DNA of 51,928 nt from Actinomyces timonensis DSM 23838 (GCF_000295095.1 NZ_JH806634.1:69042-120969); one strand, 5' to 3'. Counted from the stretch's first letter, positions 8,661-17,104 are shown. A program made the numbers and translations. The notes: generated by a model not told the origin, from the letters alone.

Positions 8661-9626
8661 TCAGGCGCGGTGGGATGAGTGCTGCTGGGGCGCGGGCTGG
8701 GCGCCTCGGCCGTTCTGGCCGGCGGGGCCGGTCGAGTACTCGACGGCGCCCCCGGTGAGCTCGAGGTAGGCGTCCTCGAGGCTGGCCTTCATGGTGGTCA
8801 GCTCGTGCAGGGCGATGCCATGGGCTGCGGCGAGCTCCCCGACGAGGGAGGCGGGGGCGGCGGTGAGCGTCAGGACGCCGGGCTCGGGGCTCTCGACGGC
8901 GATGTTCTGGCTGGCCAGCAGGCCGGCGAGGTCGGTGGCCCGGGGCGAGGCGACGCGCACGGTGTCGCTGGTCGCGGAGGTGATGACCTCCTTGAGCGGT
9001 CCGGCGGTGATGATGCGGCCGCGGCCGATGACGATCAGGTGGTCGGCGGTCTGGGACATCTCGCTCATGAGGTGGGAGGAGATGAAGACGGTGCGTCCCT
9101 CCGCGGCCAGGGCTCGGCATGTCTCGCGCACCCAGATGACGCCCTCGGGGTCGAGGCCGTTGACGGGCTCGTCGAAGAGGAGGATGTCGGGGTCGCCCAG
9201 GAGGGCAGCGGCCATGCCCAGCCGCTGGCCCATCCCGAGGCTGAACCCCTTGACCCGCTTCTTGGCCACCTGGGTCAGGCCCGTGATCTCCAGGACCTTG
9301 TCCACGCGGCTGACGGGGATGCCGTTGGAGACGGCCAGCTGCGTGAGGTGGGCGCGGGCCGAGCGCGAGCCGTGCAGGCCCTTGGCGTCCAGGAGGGCGC
9401 CAACAGAGCACAGGGGAGCGCTCAAGTCCTTGTACTTCTTGCCGGCGACGGTCACGGTGCCGGCGGTGGGCTTGTCCAGTCCCATGATCATGCGCATGGT
9501 GGTGGACTTGCCCGCGCCGTTGGGGCCAAGGAATCCGGTGACGGTGCCGGGCTCGACGGTGAAGGAGATGTTGTCCACGGCGAGCTTGTCGCCGTAGCGC
9601 TTCGTCAATCCACGCGCTTCGATCAT
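8661..9626 (-). CDS. ABC transporter ATP-binding protein
   Basis: ATPase of the DrrA/BcrA type, 321 aa. Walker A is GPNGAGKSTT, the signature is SLGMGQRLGMA, Walker B is ILLFDEP and the switch His is in ISSHLMSEM. The C-terminal 90 residues (DTVRVASPRATDLAGLL...) are the extension seen in drug-resistance ABC ATPases. ATG 9626 follows TAGGAGCCAGGACC. It is the first gene of the operon with the permease, sensor kinase and response regulator. Confidence 0.93.
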   Translation of the reverse strand: MIEARGLTKRYGDKLAVDNISFTVEPGTVTGFLGPNGAGKSTTMRMIMGLDKPTAGTVTVAGKKYKDLSAPLCSVGALLDAKGLHGSRSARAHLTQLAVSNGIPVSRVDKVLEITGLTQVAKKRVKGFSLGMGQRLGMAAALLGDPDILLFDEPVNGLDPEGVIWVRETCRALAAEGRTVFISSHLMSEMSQTADHLIVIGRGRIITAGPLKEVITSATSDTVRVASPRATDLAGLLASQNIAVESPEPGVLTLTAAPASLVGELAAAHGIALHELTTMKASLEDAYLELTGGAVEYSTGPAGQNGRGAQPAPQQHSSHRA

Positions 9627-9996
9627 GGTCCTGGCTCCTAAGGGGTGAGGGGGCTGCTGCTGTCCCGCGCGGGCCAGTGCCAGCCGGAGAGGAATCTGTG
9701 GACGCCATCGGGGCCAGAGAGGTGACGGTGCTGGCCCCGACGGAGTGATACCAGGCTAGTGAGCGCCCCTCGCGGATCCATCGGCGCCCGGGATGATCCT
9801 GCGAGCGCGCGGGACTAGGACTCGCGATGGAGGGCCTCCTCCTCAAGGAGGATGGGACTGGACGGCGCTGGGACGGTGGGGAGCCCGACCGGCGAGGTCG
9901 ACTGCGCAGGGGAATGTGCGGCAGGATTGAGGCGTTGAGATAGCGGGCCCGAGTCGGGCCGCGCCGTCGGCAGTCCCCGTCCAGAGAGGACACACC
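9627..9996. other. Intergenic gap between divergent genes (370 bp)
   Basis: Separates the ABC ATPase (minus) from the BI-1 gene (plus), so it must hold promoters for both. I see no convincing coding frame and no canonical TTGACA/TATAAT pair. AGAGAGGA at 9983-9990 is the ribosome site for the BI-1 TTG start. Confidence 0.5.
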
Positions 9997-10986
9997 TTGA
10001 GCAACCCCTTCTTCGATCGAAACCCCGCCTTCAACGGCCAGTCGCGCACGGCCGTCGCGCCTGCCACCACCCCTGCTGGCTACCCCGCTATGCCCGGGTA
10101 CCAGCCCGGCCAGTACGGGCAGCCACAGCAGTACTCGGGCTACGGCGCCCCGCAGCAGTACGGCCAGCCCGTGGCGCAGCAGTACCCGGGCTACGGCGCC
10201 CCCCAGCAGGCGGGCTACGGCCAGGTGACACCGGCCCAGCTGGGCCAGATGGAGGCCCAGTACGGGGCCCCGGCCGCCACCAACGTGGACCGCGGCCGCA
10301 TGACCTATGACGACGTCATCATGCGCACGGCCGCGATGTTCGCGGTCATCCTCGCCGTCGGCGCCGTCTCCTGGGTCATGGCGACCTCCTCCTCCACCGC
10401 CCCCATCGGCTTCCTCCTCATGATCGGCGGGGCGATCGGCGCCCTCGTCCTCGGGCTGGTCAACTCCTTCAAGAAGGTGCCCTCGCCCGCGCTCATCCTG
10501 GCCTACTCGGCCTGCGAGGGCGCCATGCTCGGCGCCTTCTCCGGCGTCATGGAGGCGCGGTTCCCCGGCATCGTCATCCAGGCCGTCCTGGCCTCCGTGG
10601 CGGTGTTCGCCGTCATGCTCGGCGCCTACAAGATCGGCGGCTTCCGCGTGTCGGGCAAGGCGCAGCGGATCCTCCTGCTCGCCATGGGCGGCTACTTCGT
10701 GTTCTGCCTGCTCAACTTCGGCGTCATGCTGTTCTCCAATGCTGGCGGCCCCTTCGGCCTGCGCTCCATGGAGATCGCTGGCATCCCGATCGGCATCATC
10801 ATCGGCCTGCTCGCCGTCGTCATGGCGGCCTTCAGCCTGGCGATGGACTTCGAGTCCATCCAGCACGGCGTCGAGGCCGGCCTGCCCACCCGCTACGCCT
10901 GGGCCGGCGCCTTCGGGCTCGTCGTCACCCTCGTGTGGCTGTACGTCGAGATCCTGCGGATCCTCGCGATCTTCTACGACGACTGA
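9997..10986 (+). CDS. Bax inhibitor-1/YccA family membrane protein
   Basis: A 329-aa polytopic protein of the BI-1/YccA (Bax1-I) family, thought to form ion- or proton-sensitive channels; its bacterial role is poorly defined. The first 95 residues are a soluble arm rich in Gln, Tyr, Gly and Pro, with repeated QYGQP/QQYPGYGAPQQ units. About seven hydrophobic helices follow (for example MIRTAAMFAVILAVGA-like and ILLLAMGGYFVFCLLNFGV) and the product ends FYDD. The start is TTG at 9997, supported by AGAGAGGA upstream. It stands alone, with a terminator-like hairpin 35 bp after the stop. Confidence 0.9.
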   Translation: MSNPFFDRNPAFNGQSRTAVAPATTPAGYPAMPGYQPGQYGQPQQYSGYGAPQQYGQPVAQQYPGYGAPQQAGYGQVTPAQLGQMEAQYGAPAATNVDRGRMTYDDVIMRTAAMFAVILAVGAVSWVMATSSSTAPIGFLLMIGGAIGALVLGLVNSFKKVPSPALILAYSACEGAMLGAFSGVMEARFPGIVIQAVLASVAVFAVMLGAYKIGGFRVSGKAQRILLLAMGGYFVFCLLNFGVMLFSNAGGPFGLRSMEIAGIPIGIIIGLLAVVMAAFSLAMDFESIQHGVEAGLPTRYAWAGAFGLVVTLVWLYVEILRILAIFYDD

Positions 10987-11020
10987 TCCTGCCAGCGTCG
11001 CTCGCCCCTCATGGGGGCGC

Positions 11021-11052
11021 GGGGCCGGCCGGGCGAGCGCCTGGCCGGCCCC
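11021..11052 (+). terminator. Probable terminator after BI-1 gene
   Basis: Perfect 10-bp stem GGGGCCGGCC / GGCCGGCCCC with a 12-nt loop, followed by GTTCTCT. It lies between two co-directional genes and fits a GC-rich intrinsic terminator. Confidence 0.6.
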
Positions 11053-11140
11053 GTTCTCTGCGCTACCAGCCTCTGCGCTACCAGCGCAGCGGTGACGCTC
11101 CTCCTCCGCGGGTCGTGGGCCGTCGCGTAGGCTGGCGACC

Positions 11141-11548
11141 ATGATCAACACGAACATGCCCACTGTTGAGGGTGCCAAGGGCACCAAACCGGTTCTCACC
11201 TTCCCCGGCCCGGACGCCCCCGAGGGCCTGCAGGTCCAGGTGCTCGACGCCGGCGACGGCCAGGTCGTCGAGGCCGGCGACACGATCGTCGCCCACTACC
11301 TGGGCCAGTCCTGGAACGGCGACGTCTTCGACAACTCCTACGACCGCGGCCAGCCGCTGAGCTTCCAGATCGGCGTCGGCATGGTCATCCGCGGCTGGGA
11401 CGACGGCCTGGTCGGCCAGAAGGTCGGCTCGCGCGTCCTGCTGTCCATCCCCTCCGAGCTCGGCTACGGCGACCGCGGCGTCCCGCAGGCCGGCATCAAG
11501 GGCGGCGCCACTCTCGTCTTCGTCACGGAGATCCTCGGCGTCATGTGA
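11141..11548 (+). CDS. FKBP-type peptidyl-prolyl cis-trans isomerase
   Basis: A 135-aa single-domain FKBP. The domain runs from GDTIVAHYLGQSWNGDVFDN to ATLVFVTEILGV, with active-site pocket residues in VFDNSYDRGQ, FQIGVGMVIRGWDDGLVG and LSIPSELGYGDRG. There is no signal peptide, so it is cytoplasmic and probably a folding helper. ATG 11141 is used; a second ATG five codons on is possible. It has its own promoter region after the BI-1 terminator. Confidence 0.93.
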   Translation: MINTNMPTVEGAKGTKPVLTFPGPDAPEGLQVQVLDAGDGQVVEAGDTIVAHYLGQSWNGDVFDNSYDRGQPLSFQIGVGMVIRGWDDGLVGQKVGSRVLLSIPSELGYGDRGVPQAGIKGGATLVFVTEILGVM

Positions 11549-11564
11549 GCCGCGCCCCCCTCCG

Positions 11565-11599
11565 CCGAGACCGGGCGAACAGCACGGCGAAACCGGGCG
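11565..11599 (+). repeat. 35-bp repeat, copy 2
   Basis: Identical over 35 bp to 3131-3165, in the same orientation, here starting 17 bp after the FKBP stop codon. It opens a 377-bp gene-free stretch made of repeats (11549-11925). Confidence 0.8.
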
Positions 11600-11643
11600 A
11601 AATCAGGAACGAGACCGGTTCGCGTCGGCAGGAGAGCCACAGC

Positions 11644-11687
11644 ATCAGGGCATCTGGGATGCGCGCGAACGTCCCAGATGCCCTGAT
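11644..11687. terminator. 16-bp perfect stem-loop after FKBP gene
   Basis: Arms ATCAGGGCATCTGGGA and TCCCAGATGCCCTGAT (11644-11659 and 11672-11687) are perfectly complementary around a 12-nt loop. There is no T-tract. It may stop transcription from both the FKBP gene and the convergent isomerase gene, or be part of the repeat cluster it sits in. Confidence 0.5.
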
Positions 11688-11730
11688 TCGTTGTCCGGCG
11701 GTGTGGGAGGGGGCTGGAGGGCGTCGCGCT

Positions 11731-11865
11731 GGTTGCGCCGAGCACCCGTGGTTGCCGTTAGCACCGGTGGTTGCCTCCAGCACCTTCGGTTGCGGTGAGA
11801 ACGCACCCCAGGGTGCTGGGCGCAACCACCGGGGGAGAATGTCGCCGTCGGTGCTGGGCGCAACC
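11731..11865. repeat. 19-bp-period array with inverted arms
   Basis: Four 19-bp units run head to tail from 11731 to 11806: GGTTGCGCCGAGCACCCGT, GGTTGCCGTTAGCACCGGT, GGTTGCCTCCAGCACCTTC and a degenerate GGTTGCGGTGAGAACGCAC. They are followed by inverted units at 11809-11827 and 11847-11865 (both containing GGTGCTGGGCGCAACC), 38 bp (2 x 19) apart. The core is GGTTGC-N4-AGCACC. Since 19 is not a multiple of 3 and no frame is convincing, this is not coding. Related units occur near 16.05, 16.4, 48.55 and 50.6 kb. Confidence 0.75.
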
Positions 11866-11925
11866 ACCGGTGCGGGAGGCACCCGGCGCCGCTGCGGCGA
11901 CGCCGTCGGCCAGCGAGCCCAGACC

Positions 11926-12369
11926 TCAACCCTCGCGCTCGAAGGCGCGGATCTCCTCGACCTTCGGGCCGTAGAAGCCCGACGGGTCGTGGCGCGCGTC
12001 CAGCCACACGTCCACCAGCGCCCACGCCGCGGGGGCCGCGATGACGTTCTGCCCCATGCACAGGATCTGGGCGTCGTAGTTCTCCACCGCGCCGCGCGCC
12101 GTCAGCAGGTCGTGCGCCGTGGCGGCCCTCGCGCCCGCCACCTTGTTCGCGGCGATCGCGGTGCCCACACCGGTCCCGCAGATGAGGATCGCGCGGTCCG
12201 CACGCCCCTCGACGACCTCGCGGGCCGCGGCGAAGGAAACCTGCGGGTAGGTGATCTCCGGGGCGGAGAGGTCGACGACGGCGTCCACCCTCCCATCAGC
12301 CTCCAGGCGCTCCTTGAGCGCGTCCTTGAGAATGGTCCCGTTCCCCGGGGCTCCGACGACGATGCGCAT
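11926..12369 (-). CDS. RpiB/LacA/LacB family sugar-phosphate isomerase
   Basis: A 147-aa protein of the RpiB/LacAB fold. Ribose-5-phosphate isomerase B, galactose-6-phosphate isomerase and erythrulose-4-phosphate isomerase belong here, and the substrate cannot be fixed from sequence. Visible signatures are MRIVVGAPGNGTILKDALKE, the active-site segment ILICGTGVGTAIAANKVAGARAA (catalytic Cys in CGTG) and NYDAQILCMGQNVIAAPAA. ATG 12369 follows AAGGAGGACCAGTC. It faces the FKBP gene and is divergent from the S66 peptidase gene. Confidence 0.87.
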   Translation of the reverse strand: MRIVVGAPGNGTILKDALKERLEADGRVDAVVDLSAPEITYPQVSFAAAREVVEGRADRAILICGTGVGTAIAANKVAGARAATAHDLLTARGAVENYDAQILCMGQNVIAAPAAWALVDVWLDARHDPSGFYGPKVEEIRAFEREG

Positions 12370-12474
12370 GACTGGTCCTCCTTGTCCGGCAGCTCTGGGC
12401 GCGAGCGGCGGCGACGATCCTCCCACAGGAGCGCCCTTCCGGCGGGGCACAGGTGCTTCATGATCCAATGGGGC

Positions 12475-13518
12475 ATGGACCTGCTGCACCCGCCCAAAGC
12501 GCGCCCCGGAGACCGGATCGCTGTCCTCTCCCCGTCCTTGGCGGCGCCGGGATTCGCCCCGGAGGTCCACGAGCAGGCCATGGAGCGCCTGACTGAGCTG
12601 ACCGGCCTGGTGCCCGTCGAGTACCCGACCACCCGCCAACTGGGCGCCTCGCCCGCTGAGCGCGCCCGCGACCTCAACGCCGCTTTCGCCGACCCGAGCA
12701 TCCGGGCCGTCCTGGCCACCATCGGCGGGGAGGACCAGATCACCGTCATCCGCCACCTCGACGCCAAGGCGGCGCGCCGCGACCCCAAGCCCTTCCTCGG
12801 CTACTCCGACAACACGAACCTGCACCAGTGGCTGTGGGACAACGGCATTGCCAGCTTCTACGGCGGCTCCTCCCAGGTCCACCTGGGACCCGGCTCACGG
12901 GTCGATCCCATCCACTTGGCCTCCCTGCGCGCAGCGCTCCTGACTGGCGAGACCCTTGAGATCACAGAGCCGGGGGAGTCGGAGGACTACGGCGTCGACT
13001 GGCTGGACCCGCGAGCGCTGAGAGAGAACGGCGAGCGGGAGGCCACCGGCCCCTGGGCCTGGGCGGGCCCGCAGCGCGCTGTCACCGGCCCGACCTGGGG
13101 CGGCTGCTTGGAAGTCCTCCAAGCTGTGCTCGCCGCCGGCCGCTTCCCGGCGGATCCCCACGTCCTGGACGGCGCAGTCATGCTGCTGGAGACCTCCGAG
13201 CTGCTTCCCTCGGCGAGCGAGGTCAGGATGATGCTGCGCGCGCTGGGGGAGAGGGGCCTGCTCGCTGCCGCCCGCGCCGTCGTCGTCGCCAGACCGCCCG
13301 TCTCCTCGCCAGGGGAGCGCCCTGACGCCGCCACCCGGGAGCGCCGCCGAACCGAGCAGAGGGACGCGGTCATCGAGATGGTGGGCGCCTACAACCCGGG
13401 GGCGGTCGTGTGCGTCGGTGTGCCTTTCGGGCACACGCGGCCCCAGTGGATCCTGCCGCACGGCGGGACCATGACGGTCGACGCCGCCGCCCGTCGTATC
13501 CGCGCCGACTACGCCTGA
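12475..13518 (+). CDS. Peptidase S66 (LD-carboxypeptidase/MccF-like)
   Basis: A 347-aa cytoplasmic serine peptidase of family S66. LD-carboxypeptidases trim the terminal D-Ala of muropeptides during recycling, while MccF-type members cleave microcin C-like compounds. The nucleophile Ser (about residue 111) is in FLGYSDNTNL, preceded by LATIGGEDQI; LLETSELLPSASEV and VGVPFGHTRPQWILPHG supply the Glu and His. SDNTNL resembles MccF more than LdcA. ATG 12475 and ATG 12460 are both possible, and neither has a strong ribosome site. Confidence 0.87.
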   Translation: MDLLHPPKARPGDRIAVLSPSLAAPGFAPEVHEQAMERLTELTGLVPVEYPTTRQLGASPAERARDLNAAFADPSIRAVLATIGGEDQITVIRHLDAKAARRDPKPFLGYSDNTNLHQWLWDNGIASFYGGSSQVHLGPGSRVDPIHLASLRAALLTGETLEITEPGESEDYGVDWLDPRALRENGEREATGPWAWAGPQRAVTGPTWGGCLEVLQAVLAAGRFPADPHVLDGAVMLLETSELLPSASEVRMMLRALGERGLLAAARAVVVARPPVSSPGERPDAATRERRRTEQRDAVIEMVGAYNPGAVVCVGVPFGHTRPQWILPHGGTMTVDAAARRIRADYA

Positions 13519-13519
13519 G

Positions 13520-13557
13520 GGCGGCGGGCGAAGCCGGGCCCGGCCCCGCCCGCCGCC
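13520..13557 (+). terminator. GC-rich hairpin after S66 peptidase
   Basis: An 11-bp stem GGCGGCGGGCG / CGCCCGCCGCC starts 2 bp past the stop codon, with an inner self-complementary GCCGGGCCCGGC. It has no T-tract. Plausible terminator before ilvD. Confidence 0.45.
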
Positions 13558-13680
13558 TCGATCCCCGCGATCCCCCACCCTTCCGGAGAGTGACCGCCCG
13601 CGCTGAGACGACACCGTGCCCGCTAACCTGGGGGCGATCTCATCGCCGTCAGCCCTGCTGATCCGAGAACAGGAGCCCTC

Positions 13681-15564
13681 ATGCCCGTCTACCGCAGCGC
13701 CACCTCCACCTCCGGCCGCAATATGGCCGGCGCCCGCGCCCTGTGGCGGGCCACCGGCGTCAAGGACTCCGACTTCGGCAAGCCCATCATCGCCATCGCC
13801 AACTCCTTCACCGAGTTCGTCCCCGGGCACGTGGGCCTGCGCGACGTCGGCCGCCGCGTCGCCCGCCAGATCGAGGCCGCGGGCGGCATCGCCAAGGAGT
13901 TCAACACGATCGCCGTCGACGACGGCATCGCCATGGGCCACGACGGCATGCTCTACTCCCTGCCCAGCCGCGACCTCATCGCCGACTCGGTGGAGTACAT
14001 GGTGGGCGCCCACTGCGCCGACGCCCTCGTGTGCATCTCCAACTGCGACAAGATCACCCCCGGCATGCTCATGGCCTCTTTGCGCCTCAACATCCCCACG
14101 ATCTTCGTCTCCGGCGGCCCCATGGAGTCCGGCAAGATGACGGCTGCGGACGGCACCACCCGCAAGCTCGACCTCATCGACGCCATGATGGACGCCGCCG
14201 ACCCCACCGTGTCCGACGAGACGATCTCCGCCATCGAGCGCCTGGCCTGCCCCACCTGCGGCTCCTGCTCGGGCATGTTCACCGCCAACTCCATGAACTG
14301 CCTCACCGAGGCCCTGGGCCTGGCCCTGCCCATGAACGGCACGCTGCTGGCCACGCACTCCGATCGCGGCGAGCTCTTCGACGCCGTCGGCCGCCAGATC
14401 GTGGAGATCACCCGCGCCTACTACGAGGACGACGACGCCTCCGTCCTCCCGCGCTCCATCGCCACCAAGGCGGCCTTCGAGAACGCCATGAGCCTGGACA
14501 TCGCCATGGGCGGCTCCACGAACACCGTCCTGCACCTGCTGGCCGCCGCCCGGGAGGCGGAGGTCGACTTCCACATGGCCGACATCGACCGCCTCTCCCG
14601 CAAGGTCCCGCACCTGTGCAAGGTCGCGCCGTCGACGAGCGTCTACCACATCGAGGACGTCCACCGCGCCGGCGGCATCATGGGCATCCTCGGCGAGCTG
14701 GGCCGCGCCGGCCTGCTGGACACCTCCACGCGCACGGTCCTCCGCGGCACCCTCGACGACGAGCTCGCCGCCTTCGACCTGGCCCGCCCCGGCGACGACG
14801 GCGCGCCCGGCTCCGGCGTCAGCGAGGCGGACCGACTGCGCTACCTCGCGGCGCCCGCGGGCGTGCGCACCACAGAGATGTTCTCCCAGGCCTCGCGCTG
14901 GGAGGCCCACGACGTCGACCGCGCATCCGGCTGCATCCGCGACCTGGAGCACGCCTACTCGCGCGACGGCGGCCTGGCGGTCCTCTTCGGCAACGTGGCG
15001 GCCAAGGGCTGCATCGTCAAGACCGCGGGCGTGGACGCCTCCATCCTCACCTTCTCCGGGCCGGCCGTGGTCTTCGAGTCCCAGGACGCGGCGGTCGAGG
15101 GGATCCTCGGTGGGAGGGTGAAGGCCGGCGACGTCGTCATCATCAGCCACGAGGGCCCGCGCGGCGGCCCCGGCATGCAGGAGATGCTCTACCCGACGAC
15201 GTACATCAAGTCCATGCACCTGGGCAAGGAGTGCGCGCTGCTCACCGACGGCCGCTTCTCCGGCGGCACCTCGGGGCTGAGCATCGGGCACGTCTCCCCG
15301 GAGGCGGCGGCGGGCGGGCTCATCGGGCTCGTTCGCACGGGGGACATCATCGACATCGACATCCCGGCCCGCTCGATCTCCGTGCGCCTGTCCGACGACG
15401 AGATCGCCTCCCGCCGCGCCGCAGAGGAGGCCCGGGGCAGCGAGGCCTGGACACCGCACGAGGAGCGCCAGCGCCACGTGAGCGCCGCCCTGCGCGCCTA
15501 CGCCATGCTTGCCACCAGCGCCGACCTCGGCGCCGTCCGGGACCTGTCCAGACTCGGCATGTGA
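13681..15564 (+). CDS. ilvD: Dihydroxy-acid dehydratase
   Basis: Iron-sulfur enzyme of valine, isoleucine and leucine synthesis (dihydroxy acid to 2-oxo acid). The 627-aa length fits the family. The cluster ligands are visible in [16 protein letters not shown] and [18 protein letters not shown]. Other signatures are [32 protein letters not shown] and [20 protein letters not shown]. The C-terminus carries a DLS-type end. It is a single transcription unit here; ilvA lies about 6 kb away. Confidence 0.96.
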   Translation: MPVYRSATSTSGRNMAGARALWRATGVKDSDFGKPIIAIANSFTEFVPGHVGLRDVGRRVARQIEAAGGIAKEFNTIAVDDGIAMGHDGMLYSLPSRDLIADSVEYMVGAHCADALVCISNCDKITPGMLMASLRLNIPTIFVSGGPMESGKMTAADGTTRKLDLIDAMMDAADPTVSDETISAIERLACPTCGSCSGMFTANSMNCLTEALGLALPMNGTLLATHSDRGELFDAVGRQIVEITRAYYEDDDASVLPRSIATKAAFENAMSLDIAMGGSTNTVLHLLAAAREAEVDFHMADIDRLSRKVPHLCKVAPSTSVYHIEDVHRAGGIMGILGELGRAGLLDTSTRTVLRGTLDDELAAFDLARPGDDGAPGSGVSEADRLRYLAAPAGVRTTEMFSQASRWEAHDVDRASGCIRDLEHAYSRDGGLAVLFGNVAAKGCIVKTAGVDASILTFSGPAVVFESQDAAVEGILGGRVKAGDVVIISHEGPRGGPGMQEMLYPTTYIKSMHLGKECALLTDGRFSGGTSGLSIGHVSPEAAAGGLIGLVRTGDIIDIDIPARSISVRLSDDEIASRRAAEEARGSEAWTPHEERQRHVSAALRAYAMLATSADLGAVRDLSRLGM

Positions 15565-15650
15565 GGCGCGGGCGGGGCAGCGCGCCTGTCAGGGCGCCGG
15601 ACCCGCTGTTCCTCACGTGGACACTCCAGCCGCGTGTGGGCCACAATGGT

Positions 15651-15686
15651 GGGGACCCACCCGGATGCATCCCCGGATGGGTCCCC
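15651..15686. terminator. Hairpin between ilvD and the 47-residue ORF
   Basis: Arms GGGGACCCACCCGG and CCGGATGGGTCCCC (one mismatch) enclose an 8-nt loop. It lies 87 bp after ilvD and 13 bp after the stop of the small minus-strand ORF, so it could terminate both. Confidence 0.55.
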
Positions 15687-15698
15687 GAGGCCGGTGAC

Positions 15699-15842
15699 TC
15701 ATGTGAACCATCGACCGAGGGCATCCACAAGGACACCGACGGCCCGGACCAGGCGAGCGATACTGCTAATGACGTCGCTCACCTGCCGGGCCGTTTCCTT
15801 GTCCTTGCGGACTTTGGCGTGCCGGCCTTTCGGACGGTTCAC
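15699..15842 (-). CDS. Candidate 47-residue small protein
   Basis: Not recognised. A GTG-started ORF is preceded by GGAGGAGGTGAGGGCC. That includes AGGAGGTGA, a full match to the anti-Shine-Dalgarno, 5 nt before the start. The product has a very basic N-terminal half (NRPKGRHAKVRKDKETARQV) and an amphipathic, hydrophobic C-terminal helix (VISSIARLVRAVGVLVDALG) ending RWFT. A terminator-like hairpin begins 13 bp after the stop. Codons such as ATT AGC AGT are less biased than neighbours. It could be a small membrane-active peptide, toxin or phage-derived protein; no function is claimed. Confidence 0.45.
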   Translation of the reverse strand: MNRPKGRHAKVRKDKETARQVSDVISSIARLVRAVGVLVDALGRWFT

Positions 15843-16002
15843 GGCCCTCACCTCCTCCCTGGCTCCCTCCTTCCCCGGCAAGGACACGGAAGTGTTCCGG
15901 GAGGAGGTGCCGGAAAAAGGCGTTCCAATTCAGGGCGGCGCACCGACATGGAATTGCGGGCGTATGGGGCGCTTTGTGCTGGGCGGACGGTGGGTTTTCG
16001 TG

Positions 16003-16062
16003 GCGATGGCGCCGTGCCGCACCGCTGTGCGGGACTGGCCTCGTTTGCGGACGCGCCCGGGG
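16003..16062 (+). repeat. 60-bp direct repeat, copy A
   Basis: Matches 17493-17552 at 59 of 60 bases (C versus T at 16039/17529) in the same orientation, 1,490 bp apart. The pair brackets the MazEF-like module and the IS5 remnant. Its last 19 bp are the first unit of the adjacent 19-bp array. Confidence 0.85.
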
Positions 16063-16100
16063 GTTGCCGACGCGCCTCAGGGTTGCCGACGCGCCCCGGG
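16043..16100 (+). repeat. 19-bp-period array
   Basis: Three units in 19-bp register: GTTTGCGGACGCGCCCGGG, then GGTTGCCGACGCGCCTCAG starting 16062, then GGTTGCCGACGCGCCCCGG starting 16081. The GGTTGC heads are exactly 19 bp apart, as in the 11.7-kb array. Confidence 0.65.
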
Positions 16101-16399
16101 GGAACGTCCACAACCCCGGCGCGCATCCGCAAGTGCGGGGGCGGGGCGTCAACCGTGTGAGCCCATGAGTGAGCCCAGGTGAAGCCTCCTCCGATAGGCG
16201 GCCGTCGTGGCCCTCTGGACGGGGGTTCGGCGCTCTGTCCGGGGTCTTCCCCCACTGAACGGGGGTAGCGACCCCGTCCTGTGCCCCGAACCCCCGTCCT
16301 GTGCCCCGAACCCGCGTACAGACAGTCCGCACGGAGCGGGGCGTGGGCGTCGTCGGCCAGCGCCTGGAGTCCGCCGCGGGGTGCCTCCTGCACCGTGGG

Positions 16400-16456
16400 G
16401 CGCGGTGGGAACGCAGCCGAAGGTGCTCCGCGCAGCCGCCGGTGCTCCGCGCACCC
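16400..16456 (-). repeat. 19-bp-period array, inverted orientation
   Basis: Three tandem 19-bp units on the plus strand: GCGCGGTGGGAACGCAGCC, GAAGGTGCTCCGCGCAGCC and GCCGGTGCTCCGCGCACCC. Read on the minus strand they are GGCTGCGCGGAGCACCTTC-like, the same layout as the GGTTGC-N4-AGCACC units at 11.7 kb. Confidence 0.65.
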
Positions 16457-16584
16457 GCCGAGACCGCCGACCGGGCCATCGACCCCAGCGCCAGCAGACA
16501 CCAGAGCCAACAGAAAACGGGCTCTTCCGGTTTGAAAGTGTGGACGTAGTGGTGGGCGCGGGGGTACGAGGGGTGTCGAGGCTT

Positions 16585-16923
16585 TCACAGATCCAGGAGC
16601 AGCCCGAGCACCTCACGGATCTCGCTGAGGAGAACTGGCCCTACGACTCCTCGGTTATCAGACAGCCGCGCGACGGAGACAGACCGCACATGCTGACACT
16701 GCGCCGCTGAGGGGGCCGTGAGCTGGTTCTGCCCATCGGGTTCGATGTAGACCTCCGCCCCGCTGGGCCGGATGGTCCGGGTCAGCGGGACCACCTGCAC
16801 CACGTTGGGATCGCCTTGCAGGACGCCGTCCGCGGTGACGACGACACCGGGGCGGCGAAGACCCGCTTCGCTCCCGATGGGCGTGCCAAGATCGACCTCG
16901 ACGATGTCACCCGAGCTCAGCAT
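16585..16923 (-). CDS. MazF/PemK-family endoribonuclease toxin
   Basis: A 112-aa type II toxin of the MazF/PemK fold, expected to cleave mRNA or rRNA. Signatures are SGDIVEVDLGTPIGSEAGLRRP, PGVVVTADGV, VQVVPLTRTIR and the C-terminal SARLSDNRG-like strand (VARLSDNRGVVGP). ATG 16923 is chosen because it overlaps the antitoxin stop by 17 bp; a longer start six codons upstream is possible. It is paired with the gene before it. Confidence 0.88.
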   Translation of the reverse strand: MLSSGDIVEVDLGTPIGSEAGLRRPGVVVTADGVLQGDPNVVQVVPLTRTIRPSGAEVYIEPDGQNQLTAPSAAQCQHVRSVSVARLSDNRGVVGPVLLSEIREVLGLLLDL

Positions 16924-17104
16924 TGAGCCACGCTTTCTCATCCGGGTCCAGGTCGGCGTTCAGATCGCGGCCTATCGACAGCTGGCGCAAGGCGCGGAGG
17001 GCGCGATCCACGGTCTGGTCAACGCTTTCATTGTTCTGCTTGGCTAGCCGCGTGATGCGGTGGTGCGTCTGCCGCCTCACGCGAATGGTGGTGGTCTCGC
17101 TCAT
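16907..17104 (-). CDS. Ribbon-helix-helix antitoxin (MazE-like partner)
   Basis: A 65-aa antitoxin. The N-terminus (SETTTIRVRRQTHHRITRLA) is a ribbon-helix-helix DNA-binding opening and the C-terminal DLNADLDPDEKAWLNAEL is the likely toxin-binding arm. An 8-bp inverted repeat just upstream is the probable operator for autorepression. Confidence 0.85.
   Translation of the reverse strand: MSETTTIRVRRQTHHRITRLAKQNNESVDQTVDRALRALRQLSIGRDLNADLDPDEKAWLNAELG

Larger units (their letters stand above)
15843..16584. other. Gene-free accessory stretch rich in repeats
   Basis: About 740 bp with no coding frame I can support. It contains the first copy of a 60-bp direct repeat, two 19-bp-period arrays, a 20-bp tandem duplication (CCGTCCTGTGCCCCGAAC core, about 16272-16310) and, at 16519-16535, GGGCTCTTCCGGTTTGA, which resembles ISL3-family transposon ends. 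Confidence 0.55.

Noticed and set aside
8644-11283. An 879-codon minus-strand open frame across the ABC ATPase, the gap and the BI-1 gene
   Set aside because: It crosses well-supported genes on both strands and has no recognisable domain; it results from high GC.
11731-11865. CRISPR array
   Set aside because: Units are contiguous 19-mers with no constant repeat separated by unique spacers, arms are inverted, and no cas gene is in the window.
11545-12474. A much longer N-terminus for the S66 peptidase
   Set aside because: The upstream frame runs through repeats and opposite the RpiB-like gene; family alignment starts near MDLLHPPKARPGDRIAVLSP.
15766-16588. Minus-strand ORFs of 237 and 246 codons in the repeat region
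   Set aside because: Low-complexity Arg/Pro/Gly products that read through the repeat arrays, with no ribosome site or domain.
16739-16760. A possible tRNA-like GGTTCGAT arm
   Set aside because: It lies inside the MazF coding sequence and no acceptor or anticodon stem can be drawn. No tRNA was found in the window.
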